Positions 51,315-61,279 of a stretch of DNA of 64,000 nucleotides are shown one piece after another. How positions within the stretch are numbered: position 1 is the first letter of the stretch; each line of letters begins with the position of its first letter. The position numbers and the translations under genes are program-made. The stretch spans positions 1 to 64,000 of the forward strand of contig OMWI01000035.1 of NCBI GenBank assembly GCA_900314715.1, read 5' to 3'. This DNA is from an uncultured Prevotellaceae bacterium. Lineage in GTDB: Bacteria > Bacteroidota > Bacteroidia > Bacteroidales > Bacteroidaceae. Under the pieces are notes generated by a model. It made no database searches. It was not told the origin of the DNA and was given only the letters and a program-made list of their open reading frames with translations.

Positions 51315-52490
51315 ATGAACGAACGATTCAAAATATTGGCAGTATTCATGCTCTTATCGGTATCGCTCACGGTATCGGCACAAGACAAGCGGGATATGTT
51401 CAACCCCGTTAACTACGCCATTATCTCGCAAACCATTGCACCTGACGCTCGTGCGGCTGGTATCGGAGACGTTGGAGCGGCTACCGACCCTGACGTAAAC
51501 TCACAACATTGGAATCCGGCTAAGTATCCGTTCACTATATCTCGTGCAGGAATAGCATTGAACTATACGCCATGGTTGCGTCAATTGGTTAACGACATCG
51601 ACTTGGCTTACTTGGCTGGTTATTATCGCATTGGCGAATATTCCGCCATTTCCAGTTCACTCCGTTATTTCTCATTAGGTGAAGTGTATTTGAGTTCAAG
51701 TCTTACCGACGACAACAACATGACCATCAAGCCATACGAATTAGGACTTGACGTGGCTTATTCGTTGATGCTTAGCGAGAAATTCTCTTTGGCAGCAGGT
51801 GTGCGTTGGATTTATTCCGATATGCGCTACGACTATTCGGAGGACTCTTCTCCTGCTTCCGCATTTGCGGCCGACTTGTCTGCTTATTATCAAAACTATA
51901 TTAATATCGGAAGTCGTGAATGTCAATTAGGCATTGGTTTGAACATCTCAAACATTGGTAGTAAGATTACATTCAGCGGTGATGAAGAAAGTCAGTTTAT
52001 TCCTACGAACATGCGATTGGGTGCATCATTGATGATTCCCGTTGACGAATACAACCGCTTCTCCATTTCCGCAGATGCCAATAAATTGCTTGTTCCCACC
52101 ATTCCCAAGCAACAAGAAGGCGAAACTACCGAAGACTATCGTAGTCGTGTGATTTCTGAATACAGCGATATGTCTTCCATTACGGGTATTTTCAAGAGTT
52201 TCAGCGACGCTCCGAACGGTTTCAAGGAAGAGTTGGAAGAAATACAATGGAGTGTAGGTGCTGAATATACTTATCACGACCAATTTAGTATTCGTGCTGG
52301 TTATCACCACGAAGCAGAGAATAAAGGTAACAGAAAGTATTTCACCGTTGGTGCAGGATTCCGTATGAACGTGTTCTCTTTGGATGCTGGTTATGTTATC
52401 TCAACGGCAAAGAACAATCCATTGGACCAAACACTTCGTTTCACGTTGGCATTCGACATGGACGGAATCAAAGACTTGTTTAGGCGATGA
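51315..52490 (+). CDS. porV: Type IX secretion outer-membrane protein PorV
   Basis: A 391-aa protein with a signal peptide (ILAVFMLLSVSLTVSAQ). FNPVNYAIISQTIAPDARAAG near 30 and HWNPAKYPF near 64 are characteristic of PorV/LptO. The rest is beta-barrel-like, ending in FTLAFDMDGIKDLFRR. PorV forms the FadL-like barrel that shuttles cargo to PorU. The porU-porV order is typical for Bacteroidetes. Its stop codon overlaps the start of ispF (ATGA), so the two are translationally coupled. Confidence 0.92.
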   Translation: MNERFKILAVFMLLSVSLTVSAQDKRDMFNPVNYAIISQTIAPDARAAGIGDVGAATDPDVNSQHWNPAKYPFTISRAGIALNYTPWLRQLVNDIDLAYLAGYYRIGEYSAISSSLRYFSLGEVYLSSSLTDDNNMTIKPYELGLDVAYSLMLSEKFSLAAGVRWIYSDMRYDYSEDSSPASAFAADLSAYYQNYINIGSRECQLGIGLNISNIGSKITFSGDEESQFIPTNMRLGASLMIPVDEYNRFSISADANKLLVPTIPKQQEGETTEDYRSRVISEYSDMSSITGIFKSFSDAPNGFKEELEEIQWSVGAEYTYHDQFSIRAGYHHEAENKGNRKYFTVGAGFRMNVFSLDAGYVISTAKNNPLDQTLRFTLAFDMDGIKDLFRR

Positions 52491-52969
52491 ACATCAGGGT
52501 AGGAATGGGATATGATGTCCACCAACTCGTGGAAGGTCGCGAACTTTGGTTGGGAGGCATTCGAATCGAACATTCATTGGGATTGTTAGGTCATAGCGAT
52601 GCTGACGTTCTCATACACGCCATTTGTGACGCATTGCTCGGAGCAGCCAACATGCGCGATATTGGTTATCATTTTCCCGACACTTCTGCCGAAACACTGA
52701 ACATTGATAGTAAGATATTGCTTCGTAAAGTGGTAGATTTGATTGCCACTAAAGGTTATCACGTAGGCAATATCGACGCGACGGTTTGCGCCGAACGTCC
52801 TAAAATCAATCCACATATACCTGCCATGAAATCTTGTATGGCAAGCATCATGGGCATTGACGAAGACGATATTTCCATTAAAGCCACCACAACTGAAAAA
52901 TTAGGATTCACGGGAAGAGAAGAAGGAATGTCTGCATTTGCTGTTGCATTAATAGAAAAATTAGGATAA
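52487..52969 (+). CDS. ispF: 2-C-methyl-D-erythritol 2,4-cyclodiphosphate synthase
   Basis: 160 aa, cytoplasmic, trimeric in the family. Makes MEcPP in the non-mevalonate isoprenoid pathway. Metal ligands D10, H12 (GYDVHQL) and H44 (VLIHAICD) are present; HSDADVL and the C-terminal block AVALIEKLG match IspF. The ATG at 52487 overlaps the porV stop by 4 nt. A promoter for the next gene begins 4 nt after its stop codon. Confidence 0.97.
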   Translation: MNIRVGMGYDVHQLVEGRELWLGGIRIEHSLGLLGHSDADVLIHAICDALLGAANMRDIGYHFPDTSAETLNIDSKILLRKVVDLIATKGYHVGNIDATVCAERPKINPHIPAMKSCMASIMGIDEDDISIKATTTEKLGFTGREEGMSAFAVALIEKLG

Positions 52970-52972
52970 ATC

Positions 52973-53004
52973 TTTGCACAAGTCAAGTCTTTTTCTTATA
53001 TTTG
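52973..53004 (+). promoter_or_regulatory. Bacteroidetes-type promoter of the LRR protein gene
   Basis: TTTG at 52973-52976, exactly 20 nt spacer, TATATTTG at 52997-53004. The ATG follows at 53039, which fixes the start over the longer frame beginning at 53027. Confidence 0.82.
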
Positions 53005-53038
53005 CCAAATCTAAGAATTAACTTATTTGACTATTAAT

Positions 53039-54388
53039 ATGAAAAAGATTTATTTGTTATCGCTTATCTCGATAATGCTCGGCTTTTCATTCAGTGCATT
53101 GGCTGGCACGGTAACGATGAAAACCAACAAAGCAGTTGGTGAAAAGCTGTCATTGGCACTTAACGGCGACATGTCTGTCAACCTCACTTGGGGAGACGGA
53201 ACAACAGAGACATTCGCTTCCAACGGTCAGTTAAGGGAAGTGACCGTCAAATCAGAATCCCTAACCATCACTACCAACAAAGACATCACAGCCCTCTATG
53301 TTTGTGAGGATGGACTGACAGAACTGAATGTTTCCGCAGCACCATCGTTAAAACGATTGTTTTGCTCGGACAATGCACTAACCCAACTCGACTTGTCAAG
53401 ATGTACGGAACTAACGCATTTGGATTGCCAAGACAACCAATTGGCAGGTATCACCATCGGTAGTCTGAAGATTGAACACGTTAATATCAGTGGCAACCAA
53501 CTCAGATCTACAGGACTCAAGAGCAATGGCGTAAGCAACATCAAATCATTGTTGTGCGCAGGCAATAACATGTCTACGATTTCTTATTTGAGCAGCATGA
53601 CCAACATGCAAACATTCTTATGCCAAAACAACCAACTCTCCTCGCTCTCCATTTCAAAGTGTAAGGCTCTGCGAGACCTTGTTGCTTTCAACAATCAATT
53701 GGTTGCGCTCAACACCCCTGCCCTTCCTATCCTCTTTAATTTATATGTTGACAACAACCAATTAGAGACTTTGGACTTCTCAGGTAATCCTGGAATACAA
53801 CACATCTCTGCTGGAGGAAACAATTTGAAAGAGTTGACTTGGGCAAACAAGACCAACGGCGTTTACGACAATATCACATACGTCAACCTTGCCAATAACG
53901 CATTGTTCTTCAACTCTTTCCCCACCATCTATAATTACTCATCACGTAAATATACGATGGATGCAGAGTTAACGCCACAACGTCCCTATCACTTGATGGA
54001 TGTTGCCAACATCAACGAGGCATACGCCTTGCGCGAAACATTTGTTACCAACGGATGGACAGCTGGTGTAAATGCATCTCTGACCTTGACAGATGCCAAC
54101 GGAGCAACACTTGAAAGCAATACCGACTACACCTATAGAAGCGGTCAACTGACATTCTTGAAAGCTCATCCTGGTGTTGTTATCAGTGCCGAATCCAGAT
54201 ATTATCCCGACATTACACTGACTACAGAACCGTTCAACGTGATTGACCCAACAGGCATTAGCGTAATTGAAAACGAAAACACTATAGATACGGGTCGTAT
54301 ATATGATATTCAGGGTCGCCAAACATTAGGTTTACCATCTCAAAAGGGCATCTATATTGTCAACGGAAAGAAAATCGTCATTCGCTAA
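53039..54388 (+). CDS. Secreted leucine-rich-repeat protein with sorting C-terminus
   Basis: 449 aa. Signal peptide IYLLSLISIMLGFSFSALAG. Irregular LRRs (about 95-310) with the pattern LxxLxCxxNxLxxLD (LTHLDCQDNQL, FLCQNNQLSSL, LYVDNNQLETLD). A beta domain (about 310-405) follows, and the C-terminus ends GIYIVNGKKIVIR, preceded by RIYDIQGRQ. Such LRRs of the internalin-like/BspA type bind protein or carbohydrate ligands on other cells. Export by type IX is inferred from the C-terminus. It is 18 nt upstream of the M60 gene and probably cotranscribed with it. Confidence 0.87.
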   Translation: MKKIYLLSLISIMLGFSFSALAGTVTMKTNKAVGEKLSLALNGDMSVNLTWGDGTTETFASNGQLREVTVKSESLTITTNKDITALYVCEDGLTELNVSAAPSLKRLFCSDNALTQLDLSRCTELTHLDCQDNQLAGITIGSLKIEHVNISGNQLRSTGLKSNGVSNIKSLLCAGNNMSTISYLSSMTNMQTFLCQNNQLSSLSISKCKALRDLVAFNNQLVALNTPALPILFNLYVDNNQLETLDFSGNPGIQHISAGGNNLKELTWANKTNGVYDNITYVNLANNALFFNSFPTIYNYSSRKYTMDAELTPQRPYHLMDVANINEAYALRETFVTNGWTAGVNASLTLTDANGATLESNTDYTYRSGQLTFLKAHPGVVISAESRYYPDITLTTEPFNVIDPTGISVIENENTIDTGRIYDIQGRQTLGLPSQKGIYIVNGKKIVIR

Positions 54389-54406
54389 CTTGAAATAACA
54401 GAAGAA

Positions 54407-56929
54407 ATGAAAGCATCTAAAATATTCCTTTGGGCATTTCTCATCACCGTGTGTAGTATGGTAGCCCAAGCACAGACATTGAAATTGGGACCTGAGAACA
54501 ATACGGCTAACATCATAGCTTCTCCCCAAGTCATTACGTTGGATTACAACGATTTCGCAACGATAGCCGTTTCGAGCAACTATCCTTACAATAACATTCA
54601 TAGCGACGCTGACTGGTTGACATGGAAACTCCAGAAAAACGGCAATATCGCCATTTTTGCCCAACCCAACTACAATCTCAACTCGCGTTCTGCCTATCTC
54701 AACATTGAAATAGATCCTACGTATAAGGATAAGGTGAGCAATTTGATGTCTTCAATGGTTTTTGTTCTTCAAAAGGGAAAAGACTCTTCTGACAAGCAAC
54801 TCACCATCAAGAGCGGAACAGCAAGTCAAGCTGAGTCGGGCTATGCAATTACTCGTTCATTCGATGGTGATAATAGCACGTTCTATCATTCACCTTGGAG
54901 TTCAGCAACGACACGTTTCCCTGTAACTCTTACTTATACTCTCAACGAACCTTCACACGTTGATTATGCCATCTACACTCCTCGCCAAGACGGAAACAAC
55001 AACGGTAATTTCCAGGAAGTGGTTGTTTCTTACCAAGTGGAAGGTTCTAACGAATGGATTACCTTACGCACCATGAATCTCAGCGGTAGTGGAAGTTCAT
55101 CGTATATCAGTTTCGGAAACAACGGTGTTGACAACGTGAAAGCCGTTCAATTCACGGTCAATAGTGGCGCCAATGGTTTCGCTTGTGTGGCTGAAATGGC
55201 ATTCTATCAAAAAGACACATTCTTCAATGACATCGTTAGCGAAATATTCGCCGACAACCTTTGCACCCAGTTGAAAGATGGTGTAACGAAAGAACAAATC
55301 GACCAAATCGCCGTTGACGGTATCCGCAATCTCGCCACGGCTATTTACGAAGGCACTTATTCTACCAAATATCGTGTGGGAGAGTTTGAAGCCTACCGTC
55401 CAGTCAACGACCTCATCAATGAATTGAGAAATAGTTATACCTACAACAACCACGAGAATCCTACGGGTATCAGTTTCAAGAATGGTGAGAATGTCATGGT
55501 GATTGCAGAAGGTATTGGTGACTATCCCGTTACACTGCAAGTAAGAAACTTCGGTCCTACCGACTTCACCACCGACTATTACCCATTGACCAACGGTATC
55601 AACGTGATTAGTTGCAAGCATAAGGGAAATGGCTATATCAACTATTACACCTCTGATTATAAAAACGCACCAAACGTGAAGATTCACTTCGTCAACTGTG
55701 ATGAGAATGGTTACTTCGACATTGAGCGTGGAGACACCAATAACGATTGGGTGAAACTGTTGGCGAATGCGAAAGGCGATTGCATGGACTTCAAAGGCAA
55801 ATACATTCAAGGTGTATTCCCCGTGGAGACATTGAGACAAAATTGTCCTTCTAATGGTAAGTGGCTTGTAGAGACATACGATAGCATTGTGGCACTTGAG
55901 CATCAAATCATGGGTCTTGACAAGTATAATCGCAAACCCAAGAATCACATGACAGTCATTACCGTGGCTACGAGTGGTGGACTCTATCATGCAAGCAACG
56001 ATGGATTCTGCGTTCCCGTTAATGCATTGAGAGACCCGACTTCACCTACGTACTTCGATTTCTGGGGGGCTGCTCATGAACTTGGACACGTGAACCAAAC
56101 TAACGGTATATTGTGGATTGGTCTTACCGAAGTAACCAACAACATCTATTCCGCATACGTGGAACACATGTTGCGCCCCAACAAGTATCATAGATTGGAG
56201 AACGAGTCGAATGGTTTCCGCTATTACGACTTCATGGAATACAATATCATGAAGGGTGGACAATTCGTTCCTCATGCCAACAATGACGTATTCTGTACGT
56301 TGATTCCATTCTGGCAATTGTTGGTTTACACGCGCATTGCAGGTATTCAACCCGACGCTTATCCAGATATGTTCGAGAAGATGCGTACGATGACACTCGC
56401 TGGTATGGACGACGGACAGAAACAAGTGAACTTCATGCGTCAATGGTGCCATATTACCAAGACCAACTATCTGCCATACTTCGAGAAAGTGGGTATGTTC
56501 AAGACGGTAGATGCATCTATTGGTGACTATAGCACACGCCAACTCACCATCACGCAAGCGATGCTCAACAACTTGAAGACTGAGATTGAAGCTGCTAACT
56601 ATCCATTACCACCAGCAGCCTTATATTATCTCGATGTAAACAATATGCCTGCATTCCGCGACAAGGCTGCTCTTGTTAGCAACACCCTCAATGCTGGTTG
56701 CGTACGTTCAGGAAACAATGTGAAGATTACCCATTCCTCTTGGAAGAATGTTGTGGGATTTGAGACATACGATGCAAATGGCAAATTACTGCATTGCACT
56801 TCTTACGGTCATGGAAGTCCTGATTACGTTCCTACTTATACCAATGTGGTTTGGAACACATCCGAGAATCCTGCTTATATCATGGCAGTTGGATACGATG
56901 GAACGAAGATAAAGTGTTATCAACCATAA
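54407..56929 (+). CDS. Secreted M60-family (enhancin-like) metallopeptidase
   Basis: 840 aa. Signal peptide IFLWAFLITVCSMVAQAQ. A BACON-like Ig domain (about 25-125) and an F5/8-type discoidin domain (about 130-275; ITRSFDGDNSTFYHS) precede the M60 domain (about 340-740). The zinc motif HELGH is at 557-561, in FWGAAHELGHVNQTNG, with the third ligand expected in GLTEVTNN near 575. M60 enzymes of gut Bacteroidetes cleave mucins or other O-glycoproteins. No type IX C-terminal motif was found. A bidirectional terminator follows the gene and separates it from the convergent galactosidase. Confidence 0.9.
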   Translation: MKASKIFLWAFLITVCSMVAQAQTLKLGPENNTANIIASPQVITLDYNDFATIAVSSNYPYNNIHSDADWLTWKLQKNGNIAIFAQPNYNLNSRSAYLNIEIDPTYKDKVSNLMSSMVFVLQKGKDSSDKQLTIKSGTASQAESGYAITRSFDGDNSTFYHSPWSSATTRFPVTLTYTLNEPSHVDYAIYTPRQDGNNNGNFQEVVVSYQVEGSNEWITLRTMNLSGSGSSSYISFGNNGVDNVKAVQFTVNSGANGFACVAEMAFYQKDTFFNDIVSEIFADNLCTQLKDGVTKEQIDQIAVDGIRNLATAIYEGTYSTKYRVGEFEAYRPVNDLINELRNSYTYNNHENPTGISFKNGENVMVIAEGIGDYPVTLQVRNFGPTDFTTDYYPLTNGINVISCKHKGNGYINYYTSDYKNAPNVKIHFVNCDENGYFDIERGDTNNDWVKLLANAKGDCMDFKGKYIQGVFPVETLRQNCPSNGKWLVETYDSIVALEHQIMGLDKYNRKPKNHMTVITVATSGGLYHASNDGFCVPVNALRDPTSPTYFDFWGAAHELGHVNQTNGILWIGLTEVTNNIYSAYVEHMLRPNKYHRLENESNGFRYYDFMEYNIMKGGQFVPHANNDVFCTLIPFWQLLVYTRIAGIQPDAYPDMFEKMRTMTLAGMDDGQKQVNFMRQWCHITKTNYLPYFEKVGMFKTVDASIGDYSTRQLTITQAMLNNLKTEIEAANYPLPPAALYYLDVNNMPAFRDKAALVSNTLNAGCVRSGNNVKITHSSWKNVVGFETYDANGKLLHCTSYGHGSPDYVPTYTNVVWNTSENPAYIMAVGYDGTKIKCYQP

Positions 56930-56967
56930 TCGTATTAAGAAAACGACTATTTAAGAACAACATTCAT

Positions 56968-57016
56968 AAAAGCAACGAGCGACGAACTAATCATGTTCGC
57001 CGCTCGTTGCTTTTTT
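56968..57016. terminator. Bidirectional terminator between convergent genes
   Basis: AAAAGCAACGAGCG (56968-56981) pairs with CGCTCGTTGCTTTT (57001-57014), with an inner GAAC/GTTC pair. A-rich on one side and T-rich on the other, so it can serve both directions. Confidence 0.88.
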
Positions 57017-57032
57017 ATGATGTCATCAAAAA

Positions 57033-58622
57033 TCAAAAAAGGATGTAGTGATTGCTTGAGATTTCCATGCCGTCAATATCTGGCATCCAATCGCGGGCAT
57101 TAGCCAAGCGAATCACATTATCGCCTTTCTTCAAGTTCACATCCAAACTGACGGTTTGGCGAGTGTTCCAATCACGGGCAGAAACCTTCAATGTCTTTAC
57201 AAATTGTCCGTTTACATACACATCCATCTCACGGTCCTCACCTGCAAAGCAACCGATAGTCATGTTATAACGACCCGCCTTCTTCTTCCGTACATGTTGC
57301 CATTGCAAATCGTTGTCGGCACTCTTTCCAAGAAAACGAGCCACATAGCCACCCGTTGCATTCTCGTGCGTACCATAGATAGCTGTCTCTGCCTGTTCAT
57401 TGTTCCGCAATTCCTGATATTTGCTCAACCAAGCAGTCTCTGCCTCATAGCGTGTACGTAGCAATCGTTTCTTACCTTTGGCACGGAAGATTATCGTTCC
57501 ATGTGCAGGAATGGTAAAAGTAACAGGTCCTTGGTCGTAAGCATACGGTGCTTGTTTTATGCAATCATAGAGTTGCACCGTACCGCCAAGGTCGATGGTA
57601 CTGAAGTCGAGTTTCACCGTTTGCGTCTCATCAGAAGGATTATAGATGGCGAAAGCACGTTCCTTGCCATTCAGTTTCTTAATGTCTTTCACGAGGATGA
57701 AGCACTCGCCTTGTTTGTCAGCCACGTATGCCTGTAAGTGAAGAGGATCTTGGTTCAATGCAATGAGGTCGGCATTGGTCATCAACTTCAATGCTGCGGG
57801 TTTAATCTTCGACATATCGCAACCAATCAGCAATGGTGAAGCCATGATACACCACATACCGAAGTGCGTCTCATCCTCAATCTCCGACATCGAACGTCCT
57901 ACTTCCAACATATCCATGTCGTTGTAATGACCATCGTGGCAATAAGCGGAAAGGTAGAGATTCTCTGCAAGAATACCTTTCACCGATCTCCATGCATCAT
58001 AGATATCACCCGTGGTACGCCACGAGTCAGCCACCTCTGCGCCCCATGTGCCAGGGAAAGCCCAACGACACATATTATAAACTATATCTTTCTTGCCGCA
58101 ATTCTTGATGGCATTCGAGATTTTCGTGTATTGTTCACGTTCGTCGAGTCGCATGTGATTGCCACCGCAATAATCCACCTTGATAAAGTCAAAATCCCAA
58201 TCGCGGAAATAGAGTTGACAATCTTGCTCTTCATGTCCTGCAAAACCAACACCTATTCCCCATGCGTGTTTGTTGCCCGAACCGCAAGTATTATCTCCAG
58301 CATCACTATAGATACCAGCCTTCAAGCCCAACGAGTGGATATAATCCACCAACGCGCGCATACCATGAGGGAACAACTTCATGTTTAGGCGCAAATGACC
58401 ATCTTCACCACGACCATCCCAATAGCCGTCGTCAATGTTCACATACTTAAAGCCAGCCTTTTGCAACCCCGTTTGGTGCATCGCATCGGCTTGTTGCTTG
58501 ATTAAGTCCTCGTTGATATTGAGGGCAAACGTGTTCCATGAACTCCATCCCATCGTGGGAGTTCGTTGTGCCATCGTGGTTTGGGCAATGGCAAATAATG
58601 CAATGACAAATAGTTTTCGCAT
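57033..58622 (-). CDS. Alpha-galactosidase, GH27, with C-terminal carbohydrate-binding module
   Basis: A 529-aa exported enzyme cleaving terminal alpha-galactose. Signal peptide LFVIALFAIAQTTMAQ. The barrel begins TPTMGWSSWNTF; YVNIDDGYWDGR near 60, the nucleophile D150 in FIKVDYCGG, and SWRTTGDIYDAW near 210 (acid/base) are all in place. A C-terminal CBM35-like domain (about 395-525; YEAETAWLSKYQELRN) is attached. It is not in an operon with sugar-import genes here. It is convergent with the M60 gene and ends a minus-strand pair with the BspA-like gene upstream, gap 72 nt. Confidence 0.94.
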   Translation of the reverse strand: MRKLFVIALFAIAQTTMAQRTPTMGWSSWNTFALNINEDLIKQQADAMHQTGLQKAGFKYVNIDDGYWDGRGEDGHLRLNMKLFPHGMRALVDYIHSLGLKAGIYSDAGDNTCGSGNKHAWGIGVGFAGHEEQDCQLYFRDWDFDFIKVDYCGGNHMRLDEREQYTKISNAIKNCGKKDIVYNMCRWAFPGTWGAEVADSWRTTGDIYDAWRSVKGILAENLYLSAYCHDGHYNDMDMLEVGRSMSEIEDETHFGMWCIMASPLLIGCDMSKIKPAALKLMTNADLIALNQDPLHLQAYVADKQGECFILVKDIKKLNGKERAFAIYNPSDETQTVKLDFSTIDLGGTVQLYDCIKQAPYAYDQGPVTFTIPAHGTIIFRAKGKKRLLRTRYEAETAWLSKYQELRNNEQAETAIYGTHENATGGYVARFLGKSADNDLQWQHVRKKKAGRYNMTIGCFAGEDREMDVYVNGQFVKTLKVSARDWNTRQTVSLDVNLKKGDNVIRLANARDWMPDIDGMEISSNHYILF

Positions 58623-58694
58623 ATTAGTTAACGTCTTTGGTTATTATTTATCTTATCTATAGTTTTGGATGTTGTATTATCTCTTATAAGTGGT

Positions 58695-60296
58695 TCATCT
58701 CATCACGACCTTCACCGTCTTCCCACCAATCTTCACGATGCCCACATCTCCTCTTTTTAACGTAGTCTCCATGGTAGTGACATTAGATGATGCTTGAGCA
58801 TAACTCAGGAAACGCCCCGATATGTCATAGACGTAAATAGGAAAACCTTGCCGCACTCCAGATACCTGCAATGTTCCCCCTTCGCCTGGCAACAACACTG
58901 GCAACGATTCAACGTTTGCTATACCATTAGGATCATTGGGATCACCCTCTTTAATGTTGCGAAATTTATTCCAATAATTCTTGGACAAATACGCCTCCAA
59001 CGAACCTCGGGGTACATAGAGAGTGGCATTACTATAGACTTTTGATGAAAAATCATTATACAAATCACATGGTTCCACCATTCTGGAGATAATTGTGGTA
59101 AGAGCGTCACAATATTCAAAGGCACGCAAGCCAATATAATTCACGCTGCTGCCAATAGTCATGGAGGCGAGATTCTTACAATTATAGAAGGCACTATCGC
59201 CAATGGATACCAAACTATTGGGAATATCTATGGATTTAAGAAAATTACAACTACAAAAAGCATTGTTGCCGATGGATTTCATACCATTAGGGATGGTTGC
59301 ATAGGAGAAACTACAACCATAGAAAGCATATCTCCCGATGGATGTAACACCTTGAGGAATGTTCAAAGAAGAGAAACCTGAACAATAAGCGAAAGCATAA
59401 CTTCCGATAGACATCACGGTGGAAGGAATGACCGTATTTTTGCACCCCGCCAACAATTTGTTGGTTGAAGTCTCTATAATGGCATTGCAGTTGTCACGAG
59501 AATCATACGCCTTATTATCACTTTCCACTTCAATGGAAGTAAGGTTGACACAATAAGCGAAAGGAGCCTCTCCTATATATGTAACGCTGCTTGGAATGGT
59601 TATTGATTTAAGATTACGAATATTTCTGAAAGCCGATTCTCCGATGGATGTCACACTATTGGGGATGATAATTGAAGTAAGATTCGAACAAGCACAAAAT
59701 GTCCAACTTCCGATAGACTTCACGCTATTGGGGATAGTCACCGAGACAATACGTCTAAAATTATAGAAGGCATAACTATTGATAGCTGTAATACCATCGG
59801 GGATAACTAAATTACTCACTTCTTCACCATTTAGATAAAGACTTCCCGAACGAGAAACAGGATTTGAAGAAGAACCGTTAAATTGAATCTTACACCATGC
59901 TTCAAGGGAGGAAATATGTACTGAGCCAAGTTTACTCTCCGAAAAAGCATTTTCACCGATGAATGACACGCTGGTGGGGATTGTCAAGGAGGAAAGTGAA
60001 ACACATCTAAAAAAAGCATATTCTCCGATGGCTGTCACTTTTCTTGTCATTCCCATATAGGTAACCGTCTCGGGGATATTCAAATCACCTTTGTAGGTGA
60101 AAGAATTGTCTCCTTCAGCAATGAAGTATTTGGGGTCAACCAAATACGTCACTTCCAGTTCCGTTCCATCATTGATTAAATTATAATAAATGGGGATTCC
60201 ATCATCATTTTCCACCTTAATGTCGTAAGCATAGACATTTGTTCCCATCAAGCATGTCAACAACGTTAACAATAGCGATAATTTTCTCTTTTTCAT
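58695..60296 (-). CDS. BspA-like leucine-rich-repeat surface protein
   Basis: 533 aa. Signal peptide LSLLLTLLTCLMGTNVYAYD. About 12 LRR_5 repeats of the IPNSVTSIGESAFRNC type span about 75-430 (TIPSSVTYIGEAPFAYC, SLNIPQGVTSIGRYAFYG). A C-terminal beta domain (about 460-533) has IYVYDISGRFLS and GGKTVKVVMR, a type IX C-terminal motif in form. BspA relatives bind fibronectin or other bacteria. The start is followed upstream by an AT-rich gap with the 22-nt array. Confidence 0.92.
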   Translation of the reverse strand: MKKRKLSLLLTLLTCLMGTNVYAYDIKVENDDGIPIYYNLINDGTELEVTYLVDPKYFIAEGDNSFTYKGDLNIPETVTYMGMTRKVTAIGEYAFFRCVSLSSLTIPTSVSFIGENAFSESKLGSVHISSLEAWCKIQFNGSSSNPVSRSGSLYLNGEEVSNLVIPDGITAINSYAFYNFRRIVSVTIPNSVKSIGSWTFCACSNLTSIIIPNSVTSIGESAFRNIRNLKSITIPSSVTYIGEAPFAYCVNLTSIEVESDNKAYDSRDNCNAIIETSTNKLLAGCKNTVIPSTVMSIGSYAFAYCSGFSSLNIPQGVTSIGRYAFYGCSFSYATIPNGMKSIGNNAFCSCNFLKSIDIPNSLVSIGDSAFYNCKNLASMTIGSSVNYIGLRAFEYCDALTTIISRMVEPCDLYNDFSSKVYSNATLYVPRGSLEAYLSKNYWNKFRNIKEGDPNDPNGIANVESLPVLLPGEGGTLQVSGVRQGFPIYVYDISGRFLSYAQASSNVTTMETTLKRGDVGIVKIGGKTVKVVMR

Positions 60297-60454
60297 AAAT
60301 TTCCTCCAATTTGTTTAGGACTACAAATATACGATTTTTTTCAACAAAAAACAATATTATAAAGAAAAAATACATTGAAAAAAAGAATAGAATACATACG
60401 AATAGAAAAATACTGTGGAGATAGAAAATGAAAAATAGCCTGCCATTAAGTTAG

Positions 60455-60586
60455 AAACCACAGCTTTATATGCTACAAATCATTGATTTGTGCGTTACAG
60501 ACGAATGGTTTATAACAAACAAAGCTATCGTTTATAACATACAAAGCAATGGTTTACATCGTCTAAAGATTGTGTTTTAATGTTGA
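60455..60586. repeat. 22-nt periodic array E (six units)
   Basis: Six consecutive 22-nt units begin at 60455, 60477, 60499, 60521, 60543 and 60565. Most follow (AAA/AGA)N-N6-TTT-N9; units 3 and 4 share TTTATAACA. It is the longest array here and lies in the divergent gap between the BspA-like gene and the 61280 gene. Confidence 0.8.
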
Positions 60587-60623
60587 GTGTTTAGCGTTGA
60601 GTGTTGAGTGAGTATAATAGCCT

Positions 60624-60665
60624 AATTGTGAATTGTGAATTGTGAATTATTAATTGTGAATTGCA
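60624..60665 (+). repeat. Heptamer array (AATTGTG)
   Basis: Six 7-nt units: three perfect AATTGTG (60624-60644), then AATTATT, AATTGTG and AATTGCA. It lies between the 22-nt array and the 340-bp element. Only one arm exists, so it does not form a hairpin. Confidence 0.75.
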
Positions 60666-60683
60666 AATTTTCAATCTTTTTGC

Positions 60684-61023
60684 AAGACCTCCCCTATTTT
60701 TAGCTAAATACATTATTATCAAAGAGTTAGTTTTTTCAAGACCTCCCGTAACACCTCCCGTAACACCTCCCATAGACCTCCCGTAAGACCTCCCGTTGGT
60801 GCTTGTGGAAGTTCGCTAAAAAATGGTAGATAAAGCAATACTCTAATACGCTTAAAATGAGCGAGCAGGAAGAGAATCAACCGAAAACCAAGTCGGCAAG
60901 ACGGGAGGTCTTACGGGAGGTCTATGGGAGGTGTTACGGGAGGTGTTACGGGAGGTCTTTCAAGCCTTTTCGATTTACAACTCCTTAATACTTAGGAATT
61001 TATGAAAAACGACGGGAGGTCTT
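60684..61023 (-). repeat. 340-bp GACCTCCC hairpin element, copy 2
   Basis: Same length and order as copy 1 (2895-3234), in opposite orientation. Bounded by AAGACCTCCC at 60684-60693 and GGGAGGTCTT at 61014-61023. The main arms 60738-60796 and 60901-60959 are perfect reverse complements over 59 bp, around a 104-nt core. The words CACCTCCCGTAA and GACCTCCCGTAA repeat with an 11-12 nt period. No coding content is visible. Confidence 0.9.
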
Positions 61024-61279
61024 GGCAAAAAAAAGAAATATGCATATTTTAAGATTGGAAAATCACAAAATCCTATGTTATTTCGATTGAGCCCGTATTT
61101 CCTGATGGCTAAAGTAATAAAGAGTGCCGTCATTAGTAGCACTTTTGATAATTGTACTCAAATTCCACAAATTTATCACGTTTTTGTGGTAGTTACATAA
61201 TTTATTATTATCTTTGTGTTCAAAATATGACAATTCGAATTCAGAACAGCTACAACTTATAGTATTCTTACCTAACCCA
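61024..61279 (+). other. Leader with promoter of the ATPase-nuclease locus
   Basis: TATCTTTG at 61209-61216 is a -7 box; TTTG at 61183-61186 is a -33 with a longer spacer (22 nt). The leader is then about 60 nt. The rest of this stretch looks featureless. Confidence 0.55.

Noticed and set aside
60455-60586. CRISPR array from 22-nt units
   Set aside because: Units lack a constant repeat of 23 nt or more and separate spacers; only a few positions are kept in each unit.
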